A stretch of DNA of 64,000 nt, from positions 1-64,000 of the forward strand of contig JAUXXW010000124.1 in the NCBI GenBank assembly GCA_030684775.1, given 5' to 3'. The stretch comes from Pseudomonadota bacterium (GTDB lineage Bacteria; Pseudomonadota; Gammaproteobacteria; Burkholderiales; Thiobacillaceae). Positions 53,493-63,291 of this stretch are shown in pieces. The notes beneath the pieces are model-generated. The model was not told the origin of the DNA, ran no database searches, and was given only the letters and a program-made list of their open reading frames with translations. A program made the position numbers and the translations under genes. Each line of letters opens with the position of its first letter. Position 1 is the stretch's first letter.

Positions 53493-56141
53493 ATGAAACG
53501 TATGTTGTTCAACGCGACGCAAGCGGAGGAGCTCCGCGTCGCCATTGTCGAAGGCCAGAAACTGGTCGATCTCGACATCGAATCCGCCAACAAGGAACAG
53601 CGCAAAAGCAATATCTACAAGGCCATCGTCACCCGTGTCGAGCCTTCCCTGGAAGCCTGTTTCGTCAATTACGGCGCCGAACGCCACGGCTTCCTGCCGT
53701 TCAAGGAAATCGCCCGATCTGCTCTGCGCGGCGCCGAAGGCGGCGATTTCAGCCGCGGCAAGATCCAGGATTTCCTCAAGGAAGGCATGGAACTGGTCGT
53801 CCAGGTGGAAAAGGACGAACGCGGCAACAAGGGCGCGGCGCTGACCAACTTCATCAGCCTGGCCGGCCGTTATCTGGTGTTGATGCCCAACAACCCGCGC
53901 GGCGGCGGTGTTTCCCGTCGTATCGAGGGCGAAGAACGCAACGAACTGCGTGACGCGCTGGCACAACTGGATGTGCCCCCCGGCATGAGCCTGATCGGCC
54001 GCACTGCCGGCATCGGCCGCAATGTCGAAGAATTGCAGTGGGACCTCAACTACCTGCTGCAACTGTGGAACGCCATCGACGGTGCCGCCCAGGGCCAGTC
54101 CGGTGCCTTCCTGATCTATGCCGAATCCAGCCTGGTGATCCGCGCCATCCGTGACTATTTCACCGCGGACATCGGTGAACTTCTGATCGACGAACCCGCC
54201 GTCTGCGAGCAGGCCAGGCAGTTCATGGCTCACGTCATGCCTGGCAACGTCAACAAGGTGAAGCTGTACAGCGACCCGGTGCCGCTGTTCTCCCGCTTCC
54301 AGATCGAACACCAGATCGAAACCGCCTACTCGCGGGCGGTGCCGCTGCCCTCCGGCGGTTCCATCGTGATTGACCACACCGAGGCGCTGGTCGCCATCGA
54401 CGTCAACTCGGCGCAGGCCACCAAGGGCGCCGACATCGAACAGACCGCCTTCAACACCAACCTGGAAGCGGCCGATGAAGCCGCGCGCCAGTTGCGTCTG
54501 CGCGATCTGGGCGGTTTGATCGTGATCGACTTCATCGACATGGAAAACCAGAAGAACCAGCGCGAAGTCGAAGACCGCCTGCGCGACGCGTTGCACTACG
54601 ACCGCGCCCGTATCCAGACCGGCAAGATTTCCCGTTTCGGCCTGCTGGAACTGTCGCGCCAGCGTCTGCAACCCAGCCTCGGCGAGACCAGCTACATCAC
54701 CTGCCCGCGCTGCTCCGGCACCGGTCATGTGCGCAGCACCGAATCCTTTGCCCTGCACCTGTTGCGCATGCTCCAGGAAGAGTCGATGAAGGAAAACACC
54801 GGCGCCGTGCATGTGCAGATTCCGGTCGATGTCGCCACCTTCCTGCTCAACGAGAAGCGCCACGACATTCTCGCCATCGAAGCGCGGCATCGCGTCGAAG
54901 TGATGTTGATCCCGAATCTGCACTTCGAAGTCCCGCGCTACACCCTGACGCGCCTGCGCCACGACCAGCTCAACCTGTCGGACACCATGGCGCCCAGCTA
55001 CCGCATGGTGGAAAAGCCGGCCGAGGAAGAGGAAGCAGGCAAGAACGGCAATGCCGCCAAGCCGGAGCGTGCGCAACCTGTGGTGCAAGGCATCACCCCC
55101 TCGCAGCCTGCCCCGGTGCGCGCGGTTGCCGAGGCGGCGCCAGCCGCCGCCCAGCCCGGCCTGTTCGGCCGCATATTCGGTTGGCTGCGCAGCCTCAACG
55201 AACCCGCTGAAGCCGCCAAACCGGCCGAAACCACCAAGAAGAGTGAACCTCGCCGTGGCGAGCGGGAACCGCGTCGTGGCCGTGGCGGAGAGCCGCGTGA
55301 AGCCCGTGGCGAGCGCCCTGATCGCAACGAACGTGGCGGTGAACGCCGCCCGCGTGGCGAGCGTCCCGAAGCGGCTGAGCAGCGTCCGCCGCGCGGCGAG
55401 CGTCCGGACAAGCGCGAGGTTCGTGAACCCCGCGAGCCGCGCGAACCGCGTGAGCCCCGCGAAAATCGGGAACCGCGTGGCGAGCGCCCGGAACGTCCGC
55501 GCCGCGAACGCGCGCCGGCCCAGGAAGAAGTGCGTGTGCCGGCACAGGCTGCCGCTCCGGTCGAAAGCGAAGTGGCCAGCGATGCCGCCGGTGCTGAAGA
55601 GCGCGAGAGCCGCCGTCGTGGTCGTCGCGGTGGCCGTGGCCGCCGTGGTGAAACCACCACGACCACCGATCAGACCGTACTGGAACTGGTCGCCGAGTCA
55701 GCCGATCAGCCGGCTCCCGCGCCCGCATCGCAAGCCAATCTGGAGCCGGTCGTGGTCAGGCTGGAAGCAGATCCGGTTGAGTCGGCACCTGTGATCGTCA
55801 AGCTCGAACCTGCTCCTGCTGCGGCAGGCAACCTGAACAGCGCCGGAATGGAGCTGGTGGAAACGCAAAATGCGCCCGCCGCCGACGCAGCAGAAGGCGC
55901 CGCCGCCAATCCGGCACGGCGCCGCCGCAACCGCAACCGCGCTACCGCCGCCCCGGCGGAAGCGATGGTGATGGTTGAAACCAGCGAAGCTGCGGCACCG
56001 GAGCAGACCCAGTCGAATCCGGATACCTGGGGCCCGCCCTCCAATCCACGTCGTCGTGCCCGTCCGCAACACGCGGAACAGGCCGCCGAACCGTTGGTCA
56101 TGGTGGAAACCCGGCACGAAGGCGACAATAAAGCGGCCTGA
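53493..56141 (+). CDS. rne: Ribonuclease E
   Basis: [31 protein letters not shown]1 region; [21 protein letters not shown]; Arg-rich C-terminal region. Confidence 0.96.
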   Translation: MKRMLFNATQAEELRVAIVEGQKLVDLDIESANKEQRKSNIYKAIVTRVEPSLEACFVNYGAERHGFLPFKEIARSALRGAEGGDFSRGKIQDFLKEGMELVVQVEKDERGNKGAALTNFISLAGRYLVLMPNNPRGGGVSRRIEGEERNELRDALAQLDVPPGMSLIGRTAGIGRNVEELQWDLNYLLQLWNAIDGAAQGQSGAFLIYAESSLVIRAIRDYFTADIGELLIDEPAVCEQARQFMAHVMPGNVNKVKLYSDPVPLFSRFQIEHQIETAYSRAVPLPSGGSIVIDHTEALVAIDVNSAQATKGADIEQTAFNTNLEAADEAARQLRLRDLGGLIVIDFIDMENQKNQREVEDRLRDALHYDRARIQTGKISRFGLLELSRQRLQPSLGETSYITCPRCSGTGHVRSTESFALHLLRMLQEESMKENTGAVHVQIPVDVATFLLNEKRHDILAIEARHRVEVMLIPNLHFEVPRYTLTRLRHDQLNLSDTMAPSYRMVEKPAEEEEAGKNGNAAKPERAQPVVQGITPSQPAPVRAVAEAAPAAAQPGLFGRIFGWLRSLNEPAEAAKPAETTKKSEPRRGEREPRRGRGGEPREARGERPDRNERGGERRPRGERPEAAEQRPPRGERPDKREVREPREPREPREPRENREPRGERPERPRRERAPAQEEVRVPAQAAAPVESEVASDAAGAEERESRRRGRRGGRGRRGETTTTTDQTVLELVAESADQPAPAPASQANLEPVVVRLEADPVESAPVIVKLEPAPAAAGNLNSAGMELVETQNAPAADAAEGAAANPARRRRNRNRATAAPAEAMVMVETSEAAAPEQTQSNPDTWGPPSNPRRRARPQHAEQAAEPLVMVETRHEGDNKAA

Positions 56142-56162
56142 ATCCGTGGGCTGTAGTGGCAA

Positions 56163-56194
56163 TGAAAAAAGCCGGCGCAAGCCGGCTTTTTTCA
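56163..56194. terminator. Bidirectional rho-independent terminator
   Basis: AAAAAAGCCGGCgcaaGCCGGCTTTTTT. Confidence 0.85.
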
Positions 56195-56254
56195 TGTGGC
56201 GCCCCCGGTTATGGAAGCGTATGGAAGCGCAAAAAAGCTACCTACCCGACCACG

Positions 56255-57103
56255 CTATTCGGCATCCCGCAAACGCAACTGCCGCTCCCGTTCGTCGATC
56301 AGGGCGTCGTTGATTTCCTGCATCACGCCATGCAGGTCCACCGCCTTCGTGCTTTCCACGAAATAGCCGCTGAGCGGCGTATCCGGTTGCAGGTCGCCGT
56401 GTTCGTATAACGCCCAGATTTCCTGGCCGTAGCGCGTGGTCAGTAGTTCCGGCGCGAAACGGCCGAAATAGCCTGCCAGGTTGGCGACATCGCGTTCCAG
56501 CATGGCGCGGGCGTGGTTGTTGCCGGCGGCATCCACGGCCTGCGGCAGGTCGATGATGACCGGGCCATCCTCGCCGACCAGGATGTTGTATTCCGACAGG
56601 TCGCCGTGGATGATCCCGGCGCACAGCATCAGCACGACCTGCCTGAGCAGCGTCTGGAAATGCGTGCGCGCTTCTTCGAGGGTGAACGTCAGATCATTCA
56701 GTCGCGGCGCCGCGTTGCCGTCCGCGTCGGCTACCAGCTCCATCAGCAACACGCCGGCATGGAAGTTGTAAGGCTTGGGCACGCGCACGCCGGCTCCGGC
56801 CAGGCGATACAAGGCGTCGACCTCGGCGTTCTGCCAGGCTTCTTCCTGAGCTTCCCGGCCGAAGCGCGTGCCTTTCGCCATGGCGCGCGCCTGGCGACTG
56901 TTCTTCACCTTGCGGTTTTCCGTGTAATCGACGCTCTGGCGGAAGGCGCGCTTGTTCGCCTCCTTGTAAACCTTGGCGCAACGCACCTCGTCGCCGCAAC
57001 GGACGACGAAGACCATCGCCTCCTTGCCGCTCATGAGCTGGCGGATCACGTCGTCGATCAGGCCGTCTTCGAGCAATGGTTGCAGTCTTTTCGGGATTTT
57101 CAT
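56255..57103 (-). CDS. RIO1-like serine protein kinase
   Basis: GKEAMVFVVRCGDEVRCAKVYKE; LCAGIIHGDLSEYNILVGEDGPVIIDLPQAVD. Confidence 0.88.
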   Translation of the reverse strand: MKIPKRLQPLLEDGLIDDVIRQLMSGKEAMVFVVRCGDEVRCAKVYKEANKRAFRQSVDYTENRKVKNSRQARAMAKGTRFGREAQEEAWQNAEVDALYRLAGAGVRVPKPYNFHAGVLLMELVADADGNAAPRLNDLTFTLEEARTHFQTLLRQVVLMLCAGIIHGDLSEYNILVGEDGPVIIDLPQAVDAAGNNHARAMLERDVANLAGYFGRFAPELLTTRYGQEIWALYEHGDLQPDTPLSGYFVESTKAVDLHGVMQEINDALIDERERQLRLRDAE

Positions 57104-57139
57104 GGGCGCCCTCCGCGCGGTGTGTTCAACGGTAAATGC

Positions 57140-58156
57140 TCAAACCCGCAGCACCACCATCTTCAGCGGCGGCTTGCCGTCCGGGCTGGGGAAATCGGCC
57201 TCCGGCGCGATCCACTCCGCCTCATGAATCGGCCGGCCGGCCTTGACGGCACTGCGGCGCAATTGATCGAGCCAGGCATCCGACTCCGCTTCCGCCACGT
57301 TGTTGGTGCAAATCAGCGTGCCGCCTTCCGTCGTGGCCAATAGCGCCGGTTTGAACAGGGCGGGGTAGTCGTTGACCAGGTCCACCACGCCGAATGGGCT
57401 TTTCGCGTAGCGGGGCGGATCGAGGAATACCAGATCGAACTGCTGCTGTTCCAGTTTCGGGAACGGCGGCAGGCGCTTGCCGCGCACCATTTGCGCCTGG
57501 CCCAGGCCGGCGTATTGGCGCAGGGCGGGAAAGACGTCGCTGTGCACCCGGCGCGGCCGGGTCGACAGCTCGTTCAGGTGGGCGCTTTCCTTGCCCACCC
57601 GCAGGCTCGACTCGGAAAAATCCACGTTCACCACAAGACGCGCCCCGGCCTTGGCGGCGGCAATGCCGACCCCACAGGTGTAGGCGAACAGATTAAGCAG
57701 CGACTTGCCCGCCGCCTCCGCCATCACCCGCCGCCGGCCGGCGCGCAGGTCGAGGAACAGCCACGGGTCCTGGCCCTCGTGACGAGCCTGGATGCGGTAA
57801 TTCACGCCCATTTCGCTGCACTGGCGCGGCAGATGGGCCGCGACCTTCTGCTCGGGCGTCAGCGGATTACGGATGCGTGAATTGGGCTGGCTGCGGTCGT
57901 TGTAGATCGGGATCAGACCCGGCAGGGCCGTGGCATAAAAAGCTTCCAGCGCGGCCAGGTCGTCCGGGGCCAGACTCTGGTGAAAACTCTGTACCAGCAA
58001 CAGATCGCCATAACGATCCACCGTCAGGCCAGACATGCCCTCCACGCTGCCGTGGAACAGGCGGTAGGCATCGGTTTGCTCGCCATGCAGGCGAGTAATC
58101 AGGTCGGCCCGCGTATCGAGGGCGGTGGCCAGCAGGCCGGCAAGGGAATCAGACAT
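57140..58156 (-). CDS. Class I SAM-dependent methyltransferase (RlmI-like)
   Basis: LLNLFAYTCGVGIAAAKAGARLVVNVDFSESSL; FDLVFLDPPRYAKSPFGVV. Confidence 0.83.
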   Translation of the reverse strand: MSDSLAGLLATALDTRADLITRLHGEQTDAYRLFHGSVEGMSGLTVDRYGDLLLVQSFHQSLAPDDLAALEAFYATALPGLIPIYNDRSQPNSRIRNPLTPEQKVAAHLPRQCSEMGVNYRIQARHEGQDPWLFLDLRAGRRRVMAEAAGKSLLNLFAYTCGVGIAAAKAGARLVVNVDFSESSLRVGKESAHLNELSTRPRRVHSDVFPALRQYAGLGQAQMVRGKRLPPFPKLEQQQFDLVFLDPPRYAKSPFGVVDLVNDYPALFKPALLATTEGGTLICTNNVAEAESDAWLDQLRRSAVKAGRPIHEAEWIAPEADFPSPDGKPPLKMVVLRV

Positions 58157-58262
58157 GGGACGCTACAGGCAATCGAGGGAAGGGGGGATTCTACAGGCGC
58201 GGTCAAGCCCCCCCGTGCTCCTTCTCGCCTCGCCGACGCGGTTTGCTTTTCAGTGCAGTGAC

Positions 58263-58292
58263 GTAGGTTGGGCAAAGCGCAGCGTGCCCAAC
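58263..58292 (+). repeat. Solo REP unit, GTAGGTTGGGCAAAGCG type
   Basis: GTAGGTTGGGCAAAGCGCAGCGTGCCCAAC with no adjacent inverted partner. Confidence 0.8.
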
Positions 58293-58531
58293 GTCGCGCC
58301 TTGCTCGATGAGCTCAACGATTTGGATTTCCACCATCCCGAAACGGGGGCCAGGATGATCTACTCCCTGGTGTGAATTGCGCTCATGGTGCCATTCACCC
58401 TTACGGCTGGATCAGGAATTCTGGCCCTGCGGTACCCCAGCCCCTCTTTGGAAAAGGGGGGAGTTGGCCCGCTGACTTCCATGCGTGGTGTGGGTTATCT
58501 TCCCGGCCTTGCCCGTTCTGCCGGAGTTCCC

Positions 58532-59032
58532 GTGTCCACCCCGTCCACAACCCCCGTTGTTTCCGTGATCGCCGCGATGGCGCGCAATCGTGTCATCGGC
58601 ATCGACAACACCCTGCCTTGGCGTTTGTCGGAAGACCTCAAGCACTTCAAGGCGCTGACCATGGGGCATCACATCATCATGGGGCGCAAGACTTATGAAT
58701 CCATCGGCAAGCCGCTGCCGGGGCGCACCACGGTGATCGTCACGCGCGACCCGGCGTATCGCGTGGAAGGTTGCCTCACCGCGCATTCCCTCGACGCGGC
58801 CATCGCCGCCTGCGTGGGCGACGCGGAGGTGTTTTTTGTCGGTGGCGCGGAACTGTATGCCCAGGTCTTGCCGCGCGCCGACCGCCTCTATCTCACGGAA
58901 ATTCAGGCCGACTATGCCGGCGATGCCTGGTTTCCCGAGTTCGACCGGGCGCTATGGCGGGAGGCCGAGCGCCGGGAAAACGTCAATTCGGAGGGGTTGG
59001 CGTATCACTTCGTGACTTATCAACGAACTTGA
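58532..59032 (+). CDS. folA: Dihydrofolate reductase
   Basis: VSVIAAMARNRVIGIDNTLPWRLSEDLKHFKALTMGHHIIMGRKTYESIGKPLPGR. Confidence 0.93.
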   Translation: MSTPSTTPVVSVIAAMARNRVIGIDNTLPWRLSEDLKHFKALTMGHHIIMGRKTYESIGKPLPGRTTVIVTRDPAYRVEGCLTAHSLDAAIAACVGDAEVFFVGGAELYAQVLPRADRLYLTEIQADYAGDAWFPEFDRALWREAERRENVNSEGLAYHFVTYQRT

Positions 59033-59039
59033 GACGGAT

Positions 59040-59069
59040 GTTGGGCACGCTGCGCTTTGCCCAACCTAC
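59040..59069 (-). repeat. Solo REP unit (inverted orientation)
   Basis: GTTGGGCACGCTGCGCTTTGCCCAACCTAC, directly after folA. Confidence 0.8.
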
Positions 59070-59114
59070 GAAATTTGCCAGCGCTGCTGATTCGCCCGTA
59101 ACCCGTAGTAACCC

Positions 59115-59144
59115 GTAGGTTGGGCAAAGCGCAGCGTGCCCAAC
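59115..59144 (+). repeat. Solo REP unit, GTAGGTTGGGCAAAGCG type
   Basis: GTAGGTTGGGCAAAGCGCAGCGTGCCCAAC. Confidence 0.8.
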
Positions 59145-59151
59145 ATCATGG

Positions 59152-59451
59152 CTACTCGCCGCCGAATAACGCATCCAGTTTGCCCCGCGCATCACTTTGT
59201 TCAGTCTTTCCCGGGGTGTAAGCACCGGCCCGAGGCTGGAACCAGCCGCAGAAATTCGCCCGGGTCTTGTCTTTCACATCATCGGCGGCGGTCTCGCGGC
59301 ATTGTTTCGCCTTGGCGGTGTCGTAATGGCGGCACATTCGGCAGACGTGTTGTTCGGCGTGACACGCCAGGCATTCGGCACGGCGGCCCAGGGGCAGCGG
59401 CAGGTCGGCCAGGCTGGCGCCGCATTTCCAGCACACCAGTTCGTTATTCAT
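59152..59451 (-). CDS. Small Cys-rich (zinc-ribbon-like) protein
   Basis: MNNELVCWKCGASLADLPLPLGRRAECLACHAEQHVCRMCRHYD; several CXXC/CXXH motifs. Confidence 0.65.
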   Translation of the reverse strand: MNNELVCWKCGASLADLPLPLGRRAECLACHAEQHVCRMCRHYDTAKAKQCRETAADDVKDKTRANFCGWFQPRAGAYTPGKTEQSDARGKLDALFGGE

Positions 59452-59476
59452 GGGCAATCTCCATCGGCGTGGCTGG

Positions 59477-61267
59477 CTAGCCTACCGGCCCGCCATCCAC
59501 ATTGCGTTGCAACCAGTACTCCAGCAACGCCAGGTGCCACAGCTTGCTGCCCTGGATGCGGGTGTGGTGTTGTTCCGGTTCGGCCAATAGTTTTTCCACG
59601 TAAGCGCGTTGGTACAGCCCGCGCTCGCGGCAGGCGCGCGAATCGAGGACGTCGCGCATGAATTCGAGGAAGTCGCCGCGCACATATTTCAGCGCCGGCA
59701 CCGGGAAATAGCCTTTCTTGCGGTCGATCACCGCATCCGGCAGCAGGCCGCGCGCGATCTGTTTGAGGATGTGCTTGCCGCCCGAGGCGAGCTTCAATTC
59801 CGCCGGCATGGCGGCGGCCAGTTCCACCAGTTCGTGGTCGAGGAAGGGTACCCGCGCTTCCAGGCCCCAGGCCATGGTCATGTTGTCCACCCGCTTCACC
59901 GGATCGTCGGTAATCAGCATGGTGGTGTCCATGCGCAGCACCTGATCGATGAATTCGTCGGCGCCGGGTTCATGCAGGCGGGCTTCGATCAGGGCGGCGG
60001 TGTGATCGGGGCCGTGCCAGGCCGGCGCCAGCATGGCGAGATATTCGTCGTGATCGCGGTCGAAGTAGTGGTGGCGGAAGCGTTGCAGCGGGCCGCCTTC
60101 GGCGTCGTCCCGCATCTTCGGGTACCAGTAATAGCCACCGAACACCTCGTCGGCGCCCTGGCCGCTCTGCACCACTTTGACGGTCTTGGAAACCTGTTCC
60201 GAGAGCAGGTAGAAGGCCACCGCGTCCTGGCCGACCATGGGTTCGGCCATGGCGTCGACGGCTTCCGGCAGGCGCTTGAGCACTTCGCTGTTGGCGATGC
60301 GGAACTGGTGATGGCGGGTGCCGTAGTACGCGGCGACGGCGTCGGAATACTCGAATTCATGGCCGGATTCCTCCGGCTGATCCTCGAAGCCGACCGAGAA
60401 GGTGAGCAGGTCGCGCTCGCCCTGTTCCGCCAGCAGCGCCACCAGCAGGCTGGAGTCGAGGCCGCCGGAGAGCAGCACGCCGACCTTCACGTCGGCGATG
60501 GCCAGACGTTTCTTCACCGCGCTTTTCAGGCTGGCGTGGATGGCTTCCGTCCACTCGGCTTCACTCATGGGAGTGGCGGGGCGCCGCGCGCTCAAGCGCC
60601 AATAAGGCGTTTCCCGGGCGCCACCGCGCGCGTCGATCATGAGGTGGCTGGCCGGCGCCAGTTTGCGGATGCCGGCGAGCACGGTGCGCGGCGCCGGCAC
60701 CACCGCGTGCAGGGTGAAATGGTGATGCAGCGCGACCGGGTCGAGTCCGTCGGCGATGTCACCGGCGGCCAGCAACGCCTGGACGCTGGAGGCGAAGCGC
60801 AGGCGCCGGCCGTCCAGGGAGTAGTAGAGCGGTTTGATGCCGAGACGGTCGCGGGCGAGGAACACGGACTGTCGGCGCGCGTCGTGGAGGGCGAAGGCGA
60901 ACATGCCGTGCAGGCGCGGCAGGCAGGCCTCGCCCCATTCGGCGTAGGCGCGCAGCAGGACTTCGGTATCGCCATCGGAATGGAAGGGGTGGCCGCGCGC
61001 CAGCAACTCGGCGCGCAACTCCGGGTAGTTGTAGAGGGTGCCGTTGAACACCAGGGTGAGGCCGGTGTCGGCGTCGTGCATCGGCTGCGCGGACCGCGGC
61101 GAGAGGTCGATGATGGCCAGGCGGCGATGCCCGAAAGCCACCGGGCCTTCGCTCCAGAAACCCGCCGCGTCCGGCCCGCGTCGCGCCAGACGGTCGCTCA
61201 TGCGTTCGATGGTCGCGCGCGCGGGCGCGGCGCCATCGAAGCGGAATTCACCGGCTATGCCGCACAT
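59477..61267 (-). CDS. Asparagine synthetase-like amidotransferase, resembling the N-acetylglutaminylglutamine amidotransferase subgroup
   Basis: MCGIAGEFRFDG Cys2 glutaminase; VGVLLSGGLDSSLLVALLAE; VVQSGQGADEVFGGYYWYPKM. Confidence 0.82.
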   Translation of the reverse strand: MCGIAGEFRFDGAAPARATIERMSDRLARRGPDAAGFWSEGPVAFGHRRLAIIDLSPRSAQPMHDADTGLTLVFNGTLYNYPELRAELLARGHPFHSDGDTEVLLRAYAEWGEACLPRLHGMFAFALHDARRQSVFLARDRLGIKPLYYSLDGRRLRFASSVQALLAAGDIADGLDPVALHHHFTLHAVVPAPRTVLAGIRKLAPASHLMIDARGGARETPYWRLSARRPATPMSEAEWTEAIHASLKSAVKKRLAIADVKVGVLLSGGLDSSLLVALLAEQGERDLLTFSVGFEDQPEESGHEFEYSDAVAAYYGTRHHQFRIANSEVLKRLPEAVDAMAEPMVGQDAVAFYLLSEQVSKTVKVVQSGQGADEVFGGYYWYPKMRDDAEGGPLQRFRHHYFDRDHDEYLAMLAPAWHGPDHTAALIEARLHEPGADEFIDQVLRMDTTMLITDDPVKRVDNMTMAWGLEARVPFLDHELVELAAAMPAELKLASGGKHILKQIARGLLPDAVIDRKKGYFPVPALKYVRGDFLEFMRDVLDSRACRERGLYQRAYVEKLLAEPEQHHTRIQGSKLWHLALLEYWLQRNVDGGPVG

Positions 61268-61291
61268 GGGTTGCTTCGCCGGCGGGTTTGG

Positions 61292-61472
61292 AACCCCCCT
61301 TTATCAAAGGCGCTATTGCCGTTAACGGGTGATGCGGTTGGTGCGGTGGTTCCCCCCTTTTTCAAAGGGGGGTTAGGGGGGATTTCTGAAACGGCTGCAC
61401 AGGCAAACGTTGCTAAATCTGATGAAGCCCCTACCCTTCGGTACCCCTCATTCCCCCTTTGAAAAAGGGGGA
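61292..61472. repeat. CCCCCTTT-type intergenic repeat cluster
   Basis: CCCCCCTTTATCAAAGG...CCCCCTTTTTCAAAGGGGGGTTAGGGGGGATTTC...CCCCCTTTGAAAAAGGGGG. Confidence 0.8.
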
Positions 61473-61540
61473 GGCCACGCGTCCAAACGTTTTCATGCTT
61501 ATCAACGGTCGACGAGAAACAAGCCGGGGGGCGATGCGCG

Positions 61541-62542
61541 TCACACATACAGCGGTTCCTCCTGCATCAGCGCGATCTGTTCGCGCAGTTCGAGGATGCG
61601 TTCCTGCCAATAGTGCGGTGTGTCGAACCAGGGAAAGGCGGCGGGAAAGGCGGGGTCATCCCAGCGACGCGCCAGCCAGGCGGCGTGGTGGATCAGGCGC
61701 AGGGTGCGCAGGGCTTCGATCAGGTGCAGTTCGCGACGATCGAATTCGGCGAAATCCTCATAGCCGGCCAGCACGTCGGAGAGCTGCCGGGTCATGCTGG
61801 CGCGGTCGCCTGACAGCAGCATCCAGAGGTCCTGCACCGCCGGCCCCATGCGGCTGTCGTCGAAATCCACAAAATGCGGCCCTTCGTCCGTCCATAAAAC
61901 GTTGCCGGCGTGACAGTCGCCATGCAGGCGCAAGTGGGCGATCTTTCCCGCCCGCGCATAGCAATGTCGCACACCTTCCAGCGCCTGCTCGACGACACTT
62001 TGCCAGGCCGGTAGCAGATCGGCCGGCAACCAGCGGCCCGCGAGGATGAGGTCGCGCGATCGTTCGCCGAAGCTGGCGATGTCGAGGGTAGGGCGGTGAC
62101 GATAGGCTTGCAGGGCGCCGACCGCGTGGATGCGGCCGATGAAGCGGCCCATCCATTCCAGCGTGTCCGCGCTGTCGAATTCCGGCATGCGTCCGCCGCG
62201 ACGCGGGTAGGCGGCGAAGAGGAAACCGGCGTGGCCGTGCAGGGTGGCGCCATCGCGCAATTTGAGCGGCGCCACCACCGGCAATTCGCGACCGGCCAGG
62301 TCCAGGGTGAAATCGTGTTCCTCCTGGATGGCGGCGGCAGGCCAGCGGCCGGGGCGGTAGAACTTCACCACCAGCGGCGGCCCATCGTCCATGCCGACCT
62401 GGTAGACGCGGTTCTCGAAACTGTTGAGGGCGAGCAGGCGACCATCCGGCGTGAGCGCGACGCTTTCGAGCGCGTCGAGCACGGTATCGGGGGTCAGGCT
62501 GGAGTAGGGGGTGGTTGACGCTTCGGCGGGCATGGCCGCCAT
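61541..62542 (-). CDS. srkA: Stress response serine/threonine kinase SrkA (YihE)
   Basis: LTPDTVLDALESVALTPDGRLLALNSFENRVYQVGMDDGPPLVVKFYRPGRW; LRLHGDCHAGNVLW; HFVDFDDSRMGPAVQDLWMLL. Confidence 0.9.
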   Translation of the reverse strand: MAAMPAEASTTPYSSLTPDTVLDALESVALTPDGRLLALNSFENRVYQVGMDDGPPLVVKFYRPGRWPAAAIQEEHDFTLDLAGRELPVVAPLKLRDGATLHGHAGFLFAAYPRRGGRMPEFDSADTLEWMGRFIGRIHAVGALQAYRHRPTLDIASFGERSRDLILAGRWLPADLLPAWQSVVEQALEGVRHCYARAGKIAHLRLHGDCHAGNVLWTDEGPHFVDFDDSRMGPAVQDLWMLLSGDRASMTRQLSDVLAGYEDFAEFDRRELHLIEALRTLRLIHHAAWLARRWDDPAFPAAFPWFDTPHYWQERILELREQIALMQEEPLYV

Positions 62543-62551
62543 TGTAGGGGC

Positions 62552-62596
62552 GTAGGTTGCACCCAAGGGTATAAAGGCAAAGCGCAGCGTGCCCAA
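62552..62596 (+). repeat. Solo REP unit interrupted by about 16 nt
   Basis: GTAGGTTG[cacccaagggtataaa]GGCAAAGCGCAGCGTGCCCAAC. Confidence 0.7.
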
Positions 62597-62603
62597 CAAA
62601 CCG

Positions 62604-63065
62604 CTACTTGCTCACGCGGAAACCAGCGCCCAGATAGACAAGGGCGATGCCGATCAGGCCGAACTTCAGCGTCGACATCACGCCGACCAGCGGGGTCAAC
62701 GCGACATCGATCCCGCCCCGGATGAAACCCAGAAGGAACACGTTCTCCAGCGCGTCCAGACCGCCGGCCAGCAGCACCCCCCAAACCAGCCTGCGCGGTT
62801 GCCGCCAGGCGCGCAGCCATTGCGTCAGCAGCGCGGTGTAGCCGATGAGAAACAAAAAATCGGCATAAAGCCCAAGTACCACCCGCGACCGCCCCGCCTC
62901 GCCCCATCCCGCCAAAATGTCGCGGCTGGCCGCCGCCGCCCAGGCGAACTGGAGTTGCAGTTGGCTGCTCCTGACGTCCGCGCCGATGTTCTCGAAACCG
63001 ACCATGAGCAGGAAGCCGGACAGGGCCAAGGCCAGGGCGGCAAGGAAGCGGGGGCTTCGTGGCAT
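62604..63065 (-). CDS. Hypothetical multi-pass membrane protein
   Basis: Start MPRSPRFLAALALALSGFLLMVGF; several hydrophobic stretches. Confidence 0.65.
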   Translation of the reverse strand: MPRSPRFLAALALALSGFLLMVGFENIGADVRSSQLQLQFAWAAAASRDILAGWGEAGRSRVVLGLYADFLFLIGYTALLTQWLRAWRQPRRLVWGVLLAGGLDALENVFLLGFIRGGIDVALTPLVGVMSTLKFGLIGIALVYLGAGFRVSK

Positions 63066-63095
63066 GGGGGCTTTCAAACCGTCATCCTGGGCTCG

Positions 63096-63152
63096 GTAGG
63101 AGCGGGCTTGCCCGCGATAGCCGCCGCCAATCGCGGGCAAGCCCGCTCCTAT
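63096..63152. repeat. REP/BIME-like repeat of the GTAGGAGCGGGCTTGCCCGCGA type
   Basis: GTAGGAGCGGGCTTGCCCGCGATAGCC...AATCGCGGGCAAGCCCGCTCCTAT. Confidence 0.85.
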
Positions 63153-63291
63153 CGGTCGCCACGCGGATTCACCCAAACGGTGAGTATCTTCACGGCTTCA
63201 GGCACCCGCGGCCATGCGGCATCCCGGTAACCAAGACGCAGCCCAATGCGGTTTTAAGGTTCATACACCTGGCGCCCACGCGGGCATCAAG

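Noticed and set aside
53460-55088. 542-aa minus-strand ORF
   Set aside because: Antisense shadow of rne.
58294-58376. Possible C-terminal gene remnant ALLDELNDLDFHHPETGARMIYSLV*
   Set aside because: Short open frame after a REP unit; looks protein-like but I cannot assign a family with confidence.
59609-61462. 617-aa plus-strand ORF
   Set aside because: Antisense shadow of the amidotransferase gene.
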